Shown here one piece after another: positions 7,121-14,089 of a DNA stretch of 19,939 nt. The translations under genes were made by a program, and so were the position numbers. Source of the stretch: Anaerolineales bacterium. Lineage in GTDB: Bacteria > Chloroflexota > Anaerolineae > 4572-78 > J111. The notes under the pieces are model-generated. The model did not search any database. It was not told where the DNA came from and saw only the letters and a list, made by a program, of their open reading frames with translations. Every line of letters begins with the position of its first letter. The stretch's first letter is position 1. Location of the stretch: the NCBI GenBank assembly GCA_012032575.1, contig JAAUSP010000069.1, forward strand, positions 1-19,939, read 5' to 3'.

Positions 7121-7693
7121 ATGCAAAAATTCTGGATGTCGTTAAAGCAAAACTTCTGGCCTATTTCGGCCCTGATTTTCTGCCCGTGTCACCTGCCGTT
7201 GAGCATGGCGGCTATCGCCAGTCTGACGGCGGGGACGGTGGTAGGCGGATTCATTTCGACCTATTACAGTTCGATTGAAACGGTGCTGGCGATTGCGTTT
7301 TCTTTCTATTTTGTGTTGGCCTTTATGATTTGGGTGGTGCGCGGCCCGCAACCGGTGAAAGGGGCCACTTGTGTGATTGGTCCTCGTGGCGAACAGCGCC
7401 CAACCGGTCTTTCGACCAAACAAATTGTGGTGTGGGGTATTGTTGGCATGTTTATGATGCCGGCGCTAATCGCTATCAGCCTCTTCACCAAGCAGAATTT
7501 TGCCGATGGCGTCCTGAGCCAGGTTTTTGCAGTCAACCCTGATGTAAACTCCGGCTTGATCTGGCTGATTAGCCTCTCCACAGTGGTGATGATCCCGGTT
7601 ATGGTTATCTGGTTAGTCTGGATGTGGCTGGCCTGGTCCAAACGTGATTATTCTCAGGGGGATGTGGATAGTTGGAACTATGAATACGAATAA
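7121..7693 (+). CDS. MerE-like (CPCHLP) metal-transport membrane protein with an extra C-terminal membrane part
   Basis: The first third of this 190-aa protein follows the small mercury transporter MerE: a basic start, then ALIFCPCHLPLSMAA with C21-P-C23-H-L-P26, then ASLTAGTVVGGF and a second helix. MerE is only about 75-80 aa, so the rest is extra: a loop with one cysteine (GATCVIGPRG), two more long hydrophobic segments (about residues 98-118 and 138-165), and a charged tail ending in NYEYE. In this cluster the cargo is more likely copper than mercury, since no merA, merR or merP lies nearby. The ATG at 7121 has TAAGGA at 7107-7112. Its stop overlaps the next gene, so translation is coupled. 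The MerE relationship is by motif; the function is inferred. Confidence 0.7.
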   Translation: MQKFWMSLKQNFWPISALIFCPCHLPLSMAAIASLTAGTVVGGFISTYYSSIETVLAIAFSFYFVLAFMIWVVRGPQPVKGATCVIGPRGEQRPTGLSTKQIVVWGIVGMFMMPALIAISLFTKQNFADGVLSQVFAVNPDVNSGLIWLISLSTVVMIPVMVIWLVWMWLAWSKRDYSQGDVDSWNYEYE

Positions 7694-7988
7694 TTCAAAC
7701 CTGCCGGTGGCTGAGGGCGAAAAAGCTCGCCGCCGCTGGCCGCTAAAAACGCTGATCGAGGTATTGCCCCTGCTCATTGCGTTGACAGCTATTTTTAGCT
7801 ACTCCACCATTCGCAATGTAACCAATGTGGCCCTGATTACGCCCCTCGATGAAGTGCTGGGGGGAGTGCCATTATGGGTGGCCGGCTTAATGGGCATGGT
7901 CGCCCTGGTTGGAGTTTTGGGCATGGGCTGGCTGATTTTTCTGTTCAGCCGTGCTCCGGTGGCTCCGGACGGAAGTGATGAGGAATAG
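7680..7988 (+). CDS. Small two-helix membrane protein of unknown function
   Basis: I take the ATG at 7680, which overlaps the previous gene's end by 14 bases; a GTG at 7644 would add 12 residues that look like read-through of the neighbour. The resulting 102-aa protein has a polar, basic N-terminus (about 1-23, with KARRRW), a hydrophobic segment (about 25-42), a linker with ITPLDEVLGG, a second long hydrophobic segment (about 62-88), and an acidic end (DGSDEE). No cysteine, haem or metal motif is present. It belongs to the run of small membrane proteins of the oxidase cluster, and translational coupling to the MerE-like gene suggests a shared complex or step. Confidence 0.7.
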   Translation: MNTNNSNLPVAEGEKARRRWPLKTLIEVLPLLIALTAIFSYSTIRNVTNVALITPLDEVLGGVPLWVAGLMGMVALVGVLGMGWLIFLFSRAPVAPDGSDEE

Positions 7989-8008
7989 AGAGCACAGGAT
8001 TGTAGGTT

Positions 8009-8716
8009 ATGCTTAAATTGTTGGGCGGAAGTGGTTGGGTAACCGGCCTGCTGATCTTTTCGATGCCGATTATGCTGGTTTTCTTTTTGGGCAGCCAGAT
8101 GGCTTACAGCCAGGTAAACAGCCAGTTTGAAACCTACCAAAATATACCTGAAGTTACCAGTTTGGCTCAATTGGAGACAATCCCGGCAGGCCAGGTAATC
8201 ATGGTTCGAGGCCAGATTGCTGTGACGCCCCCCAATGCTGCCACGAATTTGGTAATTTATCAGGAGCGCCCAACTGAAGGGCGCGAGGTTCGTTTTGGCG
8301 AGAAGTTTAGCTTGGTTTTTCCGCAGGTTGAATTGAGTTTAGAGGGCGGCCAGATCAAGATTAGCCCAAGCCTCACCCGCGAGCGCGTTATTCAACATGA
8401 ATTGCATTCGGTCGCTCAGGGCGAGTTGACGCTTACCGGTTTCCGCCCCGGTGATCTGGTTACGGTGCAGGGTGAGTGGCAGCCGGCATCCACCAGCCTC
8501 AATGAAGCTACCGGTATTACCGGGGCCGATAAAGCCAGCCTGGTCGCTGAATGGCAGGACTCATTTCGGAAAGTCGGTTGGGTTAGAAATGGGCTGGGCC
8601 TCTTGACCCTGGCGGGCCTGGTTTTATTGGTGGTGCGGGTGCGTCAGACCCGAGCGAGACTAATAGCAGACGAAACATGTCCAACCCCGAAGACCGAGAC
8701 CGCGACAATAGTATAG
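8009..8716 (+). CDS. Membrane protein with a soluble beta-rich domain between two anchors, unknown function
   Basis: A 235-aa protein with one helix at each end (about residues 10-30 and 192-210) and about 160 soluble residues between. The soluble part contains repeated short strands such as GQVIMVRGQI and GDLVTVQGEW, suggestive of an OB-like or GIDE-like fold, and a TRERVIQHELHSV stretch. It has no cysteine in the soluble part and no haem site. The topology would place the domain outside the membrane if the N-terminus is cytoplasmic. The start follows the preceding stop by 20 bases. The last 40 bases overlap a 43-aa gene in another frame. I do not recognise the family; an assembly or sensing role for the oxidase is only suggested by location. 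Confidence 0.7.
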   Translation: MLKLLGGSGWVTGLLIFSMPIMLVFFLGSQMAYSQVNSQFETYQNIPEVTSLAQLETIPAGQVIMVRGQIAVTPPNAATNLVIYQERPTEGREVRFGEKFSLVFPQVELSLEGGQIKISPSLTRERVIQHELHSVAQGELTLTGFRPGDLVTVQGEWQPASTSLNEATGITGADKASLVAEWQDSFRKVGWVRNGLGLLTLAGLVLLVVRVRQTRARLIADETCPTPKTETATIV

Positions 8717-8808
8717 CCATGATCATGGTCGTGGTGGTGGTGCTGGCTATCCTGATTATCACTGTTTTGACCATCACTGCAATTATAGCCGGGCCGCCTG
8801 CTGTGTGA
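8677..8808 (+). CDS. 43-aa single-helix small protein overlapping the previous gene
   Basis: The ATG at 8677 opens a frame of 43 codons ending in TGA at 8806-8808. Residues 1-13 are polar and charged (MSNPEDRDRDNSI), and residues 15-38 form one unbroken hydrophobic helix (MIMVVVVVLAILIITVLTITAI), followed by AGPPAV. This sharp split into a charged head and a single helix is typical of small subunits of membrane complexes. The start lies inside the 3' end of the upstream gene, so it would be translated by coupling; no clear ribosome site is seen. It does not match CcoS or CcoQ in any pattern I can recall. The next gene starts about 95 bases further on. Confidence 0.55.
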   Translation: MSNPEDRDRDNSIAMIMVVVVVLAILIITVLTITAIIAGPPAV

Positions 8809-8810
8809 CA

Positions 8811-8870
8811 TGTTTCATGGGAAACAGTGACATTCTTCACTATCCTGGTAGCCCCTAAATAATCTATAAT
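8811..8870 (+). promoter_or_regulatory. Candidate regulatory region of the CcoG-like gene
   Basis: A perfect inverted repeat TGTTTC (8811-8816), ATGG, GAAACA (8821-8826) is flanked on both sides by GTGACA (8805-8810 and 8827-8832). A TATAAT lies at 8865-8870, about 35 bases before the start of the CcoG-like gene. No good -35 is found at 16-18 bases, so the promoter call is weak and would suit an activator-dependent promoter. Confidence 0.4.
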
Positions 8871-8904
8871 CAGAGCCAGTTTTAGCTAAGGGGGGAACTT
8901 GAGC

Positions 8905-9798
8905 ATGGCCAAACCTGCTTTTTTTGATTATCCAACTTTTAAAGAAACAAAAATTCCCAAAGTGCGGCTGGCCCACTGGAAACCGGTCACCCTCTACACC
9001 CGCTATCGCTGGCTGGTACAAGCGCTGGTGGTAATCTCGTTTGTGGTGGCCCCGGAACTACGCTGGCTCAAACTAGATTTTACCAACAATCAGTATTGGC
9101 TCTTGGGCCATCAGGTTTCGATGACCATTGCCCTGCAAGCGGTGGTCATTTTGTGGCTGGGTATCTATTTCATCAACTTTTTTGAAAATTATCTGATCGG
9201 GCGGCTGTTGTGCGGCTGGATTTGCCCCTGGGGACTGCTCAACCGCCTGGGAATGATAATTAATAACGCCCTGCGCCGCCACAAACAACGGTCGTTGCTG
9301 CTGGCTGGAGCAAATCTTATTTTTTCCCTCTCGGCCACCCTGGTTGTGATGAATTGGCTGATTGACCTGGGAACCTTGCTGCAACCTCAGCACCCCTATT
9401 TCACCTGGGTTTGGGGTGCTTTTGGCTTGCTGGTACTGCTGGGATTTGTGATTTTGCACCAGATGAGCTTTAAATTTTGCGAAAGTATCTGCCCCTTCGG
9501 CATGTACCTGACCGTTGTCACTCAGAAAAATTCGCTGCGGATTACTTTTGACTCCAGCCGGGCTTGTGTCGAATGTGGCCTATGTACCCAAGTTTGCCCC
9601 ATGGATCTTTCGCCCCGCGAAATGGATTTTAAGGACTCGATGAATGGCGGTTTTGGTCAATGTATTCTCTGCGGCGACTGCATTGACGTGTGTCAGGTGC
9701 GCATGGATTTAGAAAATCTGCCGCCGCCTCTGCGCTGGAACACAGCCGAAGGGATTATTCCTCTGCTGCCCATCGAAGTAAAACAGGCGAACGGGTAG
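8905..9798 (+). CDS. CcoG/NapH-like membrane protein with two [4Fe-4S] ferredoxin-type clusters
   Basis: I choose the ATG at 8905 because AAGGGGGG (8888-8895) lies 9 bases before it; a TTG at 8899 is too close to that site. The 297-aa protein has about four to five membrane helices, two CxxxCP motifs at helix ends (C103/C107 in CGWICPWG and C192/C196 in CESICPFG), then two ferredoxin motifs: C221, C224, C227, C231 followed by P, and C253, C256, C259, C263. This is the NapH/CcoG architecture. CcoG has been described as reducing Cu(II) for oxidase assembly, and the neighbours favour that role here. It lacks the long C-terminal extension of proteobacterial CcoG, so it is nearer NapH in size. The next gene follows after 12 bases. 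Confidence 0.85.
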   Translation: MAKPAFFDYPTFKETKIPKVRLAHWKPVTLYTRYRWLVQALVVISFVVAPELRWLKLDFTNNQYWLLGHQVSMTIALQAVVILWLGIYFINFFENYLIGRLLCGWICPWGLLNRLGMIINNALRRHKQRSLLLAGANLIFSLSATLVVMNWLIDLGTLLQPQHPYFTWVWGAFGLLVLLGFVILHQMSFKFCESICPFGMYLTVVTQKNSLRITFDSSRACVECGLCTQVCPMDLSPREMDFKDSMNGGFGQCILCGDCIDVCQVRMDLENLPPPLRWNTAEGIIPLLPIEVKQANG

Positions 9799-9810
9799 CC
9801 ACATCACATC

Positions 9811-10956
9811 ATGACTCTTCCTGTCGCAGAACAACCTGCTCCTCGCCCAATCCGCCCTCCGGTGCCCCAGCCGAACACACAAATTATGATTGGCTGTTTT
9901 GTCATTCCCTTGATAATCGCTGGTATCCTGGGAGGGGTGTTTTTAGCGGTTCAGGCCAATGCTTCATCCAGCCTGACTGTCCCCGCCAAGCAGATACTTC
10001 TGGTGCGTATTGCGCCCGATGAGGCAGCCCCCCTGGTTGCCCGTTTTGGCGAAAGGCGCAGGCTCAATATTACCGGACGTACCCCTGATTGGCGCTGGCT
10101 GGAAGTTGAATTATGGAATGACCGGCGCGGCTGGGCTTTGCGGCCTCTGGACATTCTGGTTTGGCAGCTTGACGCCCCGGAGACAACCCCCACCCCCACC
10201 GAAGTCGAACCGGCGGCTGTCGCCTCGGTAGCTGAAGAGATGGTATCCATACCGGCCGCCACTTTCACAATGGGCAGCCCGCCGGGGACAGGTGAAGCAG
10301 ACGAGCACCCGGCCCACCTGGTTAAACTGTCATCCTTTGAATTAGATCGCACCGAAGTGACAGTGAGGCAATATTGGGAATGTGTAGCCGCCGGAGCCTG
10401 CGCTGCCCCCACCGCCGATTCCAGCGCCGATGAGCCTCATTATCTTAACGACCCGGCTTTTGATAATCATCCGGTGGTCAACGTACCCTGGCTGGAAGCA
10501 AGTCATTACTGTACCTGGCGTGGCAAGCGTTTACCCACCGAAGCCGAGTGGGAGTTTGCCGCCGGTTGGAATATAGAGCAGGGAGCTAAATTACAATGGT
10601 CTTGGGGTAACGAAGCCGCTTCCGGGCCGGTTAATGTGGGGGATACCTCACTGGGTAAGGCCGTGGTGGTCGGCAGCCTGACTGCGGATAAATCACCTTT
10701 GGGTGTGCTGGATATGGGCGGAAATGTCAGTGAATGGGTGTTTGATTGGTACAAAGTTGATTATTACGGCGTAGCCGATGAAACTAACCCGATTGGACCC
10801 ACAAACCGGCGCGGTGAAGGGGTTGGAAAAGTTGTCAGGGGTGGTTCTTTTGCGGACTCGCTGGAGCATGCACGAGTTGCTAACCGGGGTAATCAAGCTG
10901 AGGAATATGGTTACTCAACCGTGGGTTTTCGCTGTGCCAGGGATATACCTCAATAA
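9811..10956 (+). CDS. Membrane-anchored SUMF1/FGE-fold protein with an SH3-like N-terminal region, probably not a formylglycine enzyme
   Basis: The 381-aa protein begins with a Pro-rich cytoplasmic stretch, one helix (about residues 26-48), then an SH3-like part (about 55-115: LNITGRTPDWRWLEVEL, RRGWALR), a Thr/Pro linker, and an SUMF1 domain from about 145 to the end. Domain marks are MVSIPAATFTMGS, DRTEVTVRQYWECV, VNVPWLEASHYCTWRGKRLPTEAEWEFAA, GGNVSEWVFDWY, VVRGGSF and VGFRCARD. The cysteine pair used by true formylglycine-generating enzymes just after RGGS/W is absent (ADSLEHARVANR instead), so a binding or structural role is likelier. No sulfatase gene is in view. The start is close to the previous stop, with no strong ribosome site. 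Confidence 0.85.
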   Translation: MTLPVAEQPAPRPIRPPVPQPNTQIMIGCFVIPLIIAGILGGVFLAVQANASSSLTVPAKQILLVRIAPDEAAPLVARFGERRRLNITGRTPDWRWLEVELWNDRRGWALRPLDILVWQLDAPETTPTPTEVEPAAVASVAEEMVSIPAATFTMGSPPGTGEADEHPAHLVKLSSFELDRTEVTVRQYWECVAAGACAAPTADSSADEPHYLNDPAFDNHPVVNVPWLEASHYCTWRGKRLPTEAEWEFAAGWNIEQGAKLQWSWGNEAASGPVNVGDTSLGKAVVVGSLTADKSPLGVLDMGGNVSEWVFDWYKVDYYGVADETNPIGPTNRRGEGVGKVVRGGSFADSLEHARVANRGNQAEEYGYSTVGFRCARDIPQ

Positions 10957-10997
10957 AGATTGCCAAAAATTCAAGATTAGGGCACAATCAGGCCACT

Positions 10998-11990
10998 TTG
11001 TGGCAAAAAATTATTTCCCTCATTGAACAGTATAGCACCTTTGTTTTAACCTCGCATCTCAATCCTGATTGCGACGCTCTGGGGTCGGAGTTGGCCCTGG
11101 CCGAGCATCTGGCTTGTTTGGGTAAAAAGGTGGTCATCATCAACACAGACCCGGTGCCGGATGCTTTTCGTTTTCTGGACCCCTTGCGAACCATCAAAAA
11201 ATATTCGCCAAATAAGCACACCCCTTTGATAAAGAGGGCCGAGGTCATCATTGTTTTGGATGCTTCGGGAAGCTGGAAACGAGTGGGGCAGGTTGGCGAC
11301 GCCCTGGCCCAGACAAACGCCGTTAAAGTCTGTATTGACCACCACCCCGATGCTACCGATTTTGTAGACGTAGCCGCCGTTGATACCGACGCAGCGGCCA
11401 CCGCAGAACTGATATACGAGTTAGTAACAGCGATGCACGGAAAAATATCGGCTACTATGGCTCAGGCTTTATATGCCGCTATTGTAACCGATACCGGTAA
11501 TTTCCGTTTTCCCAAAACCAGCCCGCGCACCCACCGCATTACAGGCGAATTGCTTCGGGCCGGGGCTGAACCCTATTCCATCTACCGCCAACTCTATGAG
11601 CGATATTCCCAGGCCCGCGTTCGGCTTAAAGGACATGTGCTCGATTCGATCAAAACGACGGCGCAGGGGCGTATTGCCTATTACGGCCTGGATCAATCAA
11701 CTTTAAAGGCTTACAGGGTAAAAACCTCTGAATTAGATGGTTTTGCCGGTTTGGGGCAGGAAATTGGCGGGGTACAGGTAGCCGTTTTTTGTTTGCAAAG
11801 CTCCAAAAGTAAAGTGAAAATAAGTTTACGCAGTGACGGCACTGTTGCGATCAATCAATTAGCCCTTGCCTACGGGGGTGGAGGACATCCTTCCGCCGCC
11901 GGCGCAACCGTAACCGGCGAATTGACCAAAATCATGGCCGAGGTTGTCGGGAAGGTCGAACGGCTGCTGGAGGCACAGGCAGGCCAATAA
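10998..11990 (+). CDS. DHH-family phosphoesterase, NrnA-like (oligoribonuclease / pAp phosphatase)
   Basis: A soluble Mn-dependent phosphoesterase that degrades very short RNAs or pAp in relatives. The 330-aa protein has the expected two domains. The DHH domain holds SHLNPDCDALGS (H20, D24, D26), a DASG segment, the signature DHH at D114-H115-H116, and TDTGNFRFPKT. The DHHA1 domain ends with GGGGHPSAAGA (Gly 293-296, H297). The start is uncertain: TTG at 10998 is the first usual start codon in frame, no clear ribosome site precedes it, and the frame is open further up. The gene is complete in length for the family. It has no visible tie to the oxidase; its position behind the SUMF1 gene is probably just gene order. 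Confidence 0.88.
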   Translation: MWQKIISLIEQYSTFVLTSHLNPDCDALGSELALAEHLACLGKKVVIINTDPVPDAFRFLDPLRTIKKYSPNKHTPLIKRAEVIIVLDASGSWKRVGQVGDALAQTNAVKVCIDHHPDATDFVDVAAVDTDAAATAELIYELVTAMHGKISATMAQALYAAIVTDTGNFRFPKTSPRTHRITGELLRAGAEPYSIYRQLYERYSQARVRLKGHVLDSIKTTAQGRIAYYGLDQSTLKAYRVKTSELDGFAGLGQEIGGVQVAVFCLQSSKSKVKISLRSDGTVAINQLALAYGGGGHPSAAGATVTGELTKIMAEVVGKVERLLEAQAGQ

Positions 11991-12056
11991 ACTGTAAAAG
12001 CAAAAGAGAATTGTCAATTTTTGTCTTTTTCTTATGCAATTCTAACGATAATGGTG

Positions 12057-12062
12057 TATAAT
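12057..12062 (+). promoter_or_regulatory. Candidate -10 of the FmdB-like gene
   Basis: A perfect TATAAT lies 50 bases before the ATG at 12113, in an AT-rich gap (11991-12112). No good -35 stands at 16-18 bases; TTGTCA at 12011-12016 is too far away. Confidence 0.4.
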
Positions 12063-12112
12063 CCTGCCGTATAAAACTTTTGATATACCTCCAAAGAGTT
12101 CAGGAGTACAAG

Positions 12113-12424
12113 ATGCCCATCTATGAATATGAATGTTTAACCTGTGGGGTAACTTTTGAAAAGCGCCAGAGCTTTAGCGATGAGCCAAAAGCGGATTGCC
12201 CCAACGGTCATGCCGAAACGCGCCGGCTTTTAGCTGCTCCGGCCATTGTTTTTAAAGGCAGCGGCTTTTATATCAACGACAGTAAAGCCAGCAAAAGTAG
12301 TATTAATGGTAGCTCGTCAAAAGGTGAGAAATCAGATAGCAGCGCTGAGTCAAAATCTGAAAGTAAAACGGAAACCAAATCTGAAACCAAGTCCGAGAGT
12401 AGCCCGGCCAAAACTGAAGCTTGA
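12113..12424 (+). CDS. FmdB-type zinc-ribbon protein with a low-complexity Ser/Lys/Glu tail
   Basis: The ATG at 12113 follows AGGAG (12102-12106) by 6 bases and gives the standard MPIYEYEC opening of this family; a longer frame from 12080 is not needed. The 103-aa protein has C8 and C11 as the first zinc knuckle and CPNGH (C29, H33) as the second, where most relatives have two cysteines. ARRLL and KGSGFYI-type sequence after the ribbon is usual. From about residue 60 to the end the chain is nearly all Ser, Lys, Glu and Thr in short repeats such as KSES and KTET, likely disordered. Family members are small regulatory proteins with poorly known roles. It is closed by its own terminator. Confidence 0.85.
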   Translation: MPIYEYECLTCGVTFEKRQSFSDEPKADCPNGHAETRRLLAAPAIVFKGSGFYINDSKASKSSINGSSSKGEKSDSSAESKSESKTETKSETKSESSPAKTEA

Positions 12425-12443
12425 GTTAAGTTTTGCTGCTGTC

Positions 12444-12473
12444 AAAAAAGCCCGGACTCAACCGGGTTTTTTT
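12444..12473 (+). terminator. Intrinsic terminator after the FmdB-like gene
   Basis: CCCGG (12451-12455) pairs with CCGGG (12462-12466) around ACTCAA, followed by seven T (12467-12473) and preceded by six A that extend the stem. The next gene starts only 26 bases later, so its message must begin upstream of this hairpin or depend on read-through; the hairpin may act as an attenuator. Confidence 0.85.
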
Positions 12474-12499
12474 ATTTCAAAGCATGAGGAGTTTTAGCC

Positions 12500-14089
12500 A
12501 TGCCCATTCCCACCTCACCCCCTTCTAAAATATTAGATTTGACTCTTACCCTCAGTAATTATCCCATTCTGGCTAAAAAAATTCGCGCTCAGATGCGCCA
12601 TGAACTTTTTGTCAAGGGTATCATCACCCCCACCATGCTCGAAGATGAGGTGGAGCGGAAAGCCATTGATACACAGCGGCAAGAAGGGCTGACGGATCCT
12701 TTGTACCAGGAAACAGAAGAAGTTTGGCAAAAACGGTTGGGCCGGGTGCGTGATAACCTGACAGATTTTTACTTTGCCTATAATCTGCCTTTTAGCCGGT
12801 TTGAAGAAATTGTAGCAGCGACCGTCAACGAAAATAGAGTAGGTCAGCCTCACAAAGTAGTTCTTACCTTCAACCCTGAGCTGGCCCCCTGGTATATGCT
12901 GTTTGAACAGGCTGAAAAATATTCCAATTATCCTCCAGAGATGTTTGAAAGCGTCAAACATCACATACGAGAAATTATTGTGGTGTTGCTAAAAAGCCTG
13001 GTCAGCGATCAACTGGCCTTTGTGCGGATTGCCCGCAACTTTGTCAATATTTTTGACCTGAAAGAGATTATGACCCGCAAAATTGGGCGCGGTAAAATAG
13101 GGGGCAAATCAGCCGGCATGCTCCTGGCCTATAAAATTCTCTGCCAACCCGACCCTGATGATGTGATTGATTTGAAGGAACACGTCGCCCTGCCCGAAAC
13201 TTACTTTATCGGCAGCGATGTTTATTATGATTTTAAGACCATCAATAATTTTGAACAGACCACCAGCCAGAAGTATCTGACCCGTGAGGAAATTGAACGG
13301 CAGTACCCCCGCATTCGCACCACTTATCTGGCTGGCCGTTTTCCGGAGGATGCTACCCAACGGCTGCGGGAAATGTTGGTTGAAATTGGTAACTCCCCCA
13401 TCATTGTTCGTTCATCCAGTTTGTTGGAGGATAACTTTGGCAGTGCTTTCGCCGGAAAATATGACAGTTTTTTCCTGCCCAATCAGGCGACGCCTGAAGA
13501 AAATTTGGCTGCGCTCATTCGAGCGGTCATTCAAATTTACGCCAGCGTCCTCAGCCCCGATGCGCTGTTTTATCGCCAGATTCAAGAGCTGGACGATTAC
13601 GATGAACGTATGGCTATCCTGATTCAAAAAGTGCAGGGCGAGCCTTATGGAAAATATTTCTTTCCCTACGTGGCCGGTGTGGGTTACAGTTCCAATCCTT
13701 TTATCTGGAATAAAAAACTCAAGCGGGAAGATGGATTTTTGCGGATAGTGCTGGGGATGGGAACCCGCGCGGTAGATCGGGTGGACCGGGATTATCCGCG
13801 CATGGTTGGCCTGAGCCATCCCCAATTGCGCCCGGTGAGCGGGCCAGCCGATGTAATCAAGTATTCGCAGCGCTTTATGGATGTGATTGATCTGGAGGAA
13901 AATGTCTTTAAAACAATCCCTGTCACCGAAATCCTCTCCAATGGCTTTCCGGGGGTGCAGTTTTTGGCCTCGATTGACGAGGGAGATTTTATAAAACCTA
14001 TTTTCTCGCTGGGCGCGGCCATTCCGCCGGAAAAATGGTGCTTACCTTCGACAACCTGCTCAAAAATACCGATTTCGTCAAGCTTATGA
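12500..14089 (+). CDS. PEP/pyruvate-binding domain protein, N-terminal part (frame broken at 14031-14035)
   Basis: This frame is the first two thirds of one gene that continues at 14035. TGAGGAG (12485-12491) is the ribosome site. Residues 1-190 are a mostly helical region I cannot assign. From about 195 the PPDK_N (PF01326) fold is visible: GKIGGKSAGM with K203 and IIVRSSSLLEDNFGSAFAGKYDSFF with R304, both in the nucleotide-binding part. After PPEK (K512) the frame leaves the natural sequence and stops 17 residues later. Adding one A to the AAAAA at 14031-14035 would restore a protein of about 778 aa. The relatives are PEP synthase and pyruvate phosphate dikinase, but only the ATP/pyruvate-side domain is present. 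Confidence 0.75.
   Translation: MPIPTSPPSKILDLTLTLSNYPILAKKIRAQMRHELFVKGIITPTMLEDEVERKAIDTQRQEGLTDPLYQETEEVWQKRLGRVRDNLTDFYFAYNLPFSRFEEIVAATVNENRVGQPHKVVLTFNPELAPWYMLFEQAEKYSNYPPEMFESVKHHIREIIVVLLKSLVSDQLAFVRIARNFVNIFDLKEIMTRKIGRGKIGGKSAGMLLAYKILCQPDPDDVIDLKEHVALPETYFIGSDVYYDFKTINNFEQTTSQKYLTREEIERQYPRIRTTYLAGRFPEDATQRLREMLVEIGNSPIIVRSSSLLEDNFGSAFAGKYDSFFLPNQATPEENLAALIRAVIQIYASVLSPDALFYRQIQELDDYDERMAILIQKVQGEPYGKYFFPYVAGVGYSSNPFIWNKKLKREDGFLRIVLGMGTRAVDRVDRDYPRMVGLSHPQLRPVSGPADVIKYSQRFMDVIDLEENVFKTIPVTEILSNGFPGVQFLASIDEGDFIKPIFSLGAAIPPEKWCLPSTTCSKIPISSSL

Noticed and set aside
7054..7278. A 74-codon + strand frame starting inside the leader of the MerE-like gene
   Set aside because: It is Arg/Ser-rich and overlaps a clear membrane protein in another frame; its start sits within the hairpin region.
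7121..7693. A mercury-resistance operon
   Set aside because: No merA, merR, merP or merT is in the window; all neighbours are oxidase or copper genes.
8677..8808. Identification of the 43-aa protein as CcoS or CcoQ
   Set aside because: It has neither the CcoS C-terminal aspartate-rich segment nor a CcoQ-like basic tail; only the single helix is shared.
9811..10956. Calling the SUMF1-fold protein a sulfatase-activating enzyme
   Set aside because: The catalytic cysteine pair is absent and no sulfatase is nearby.
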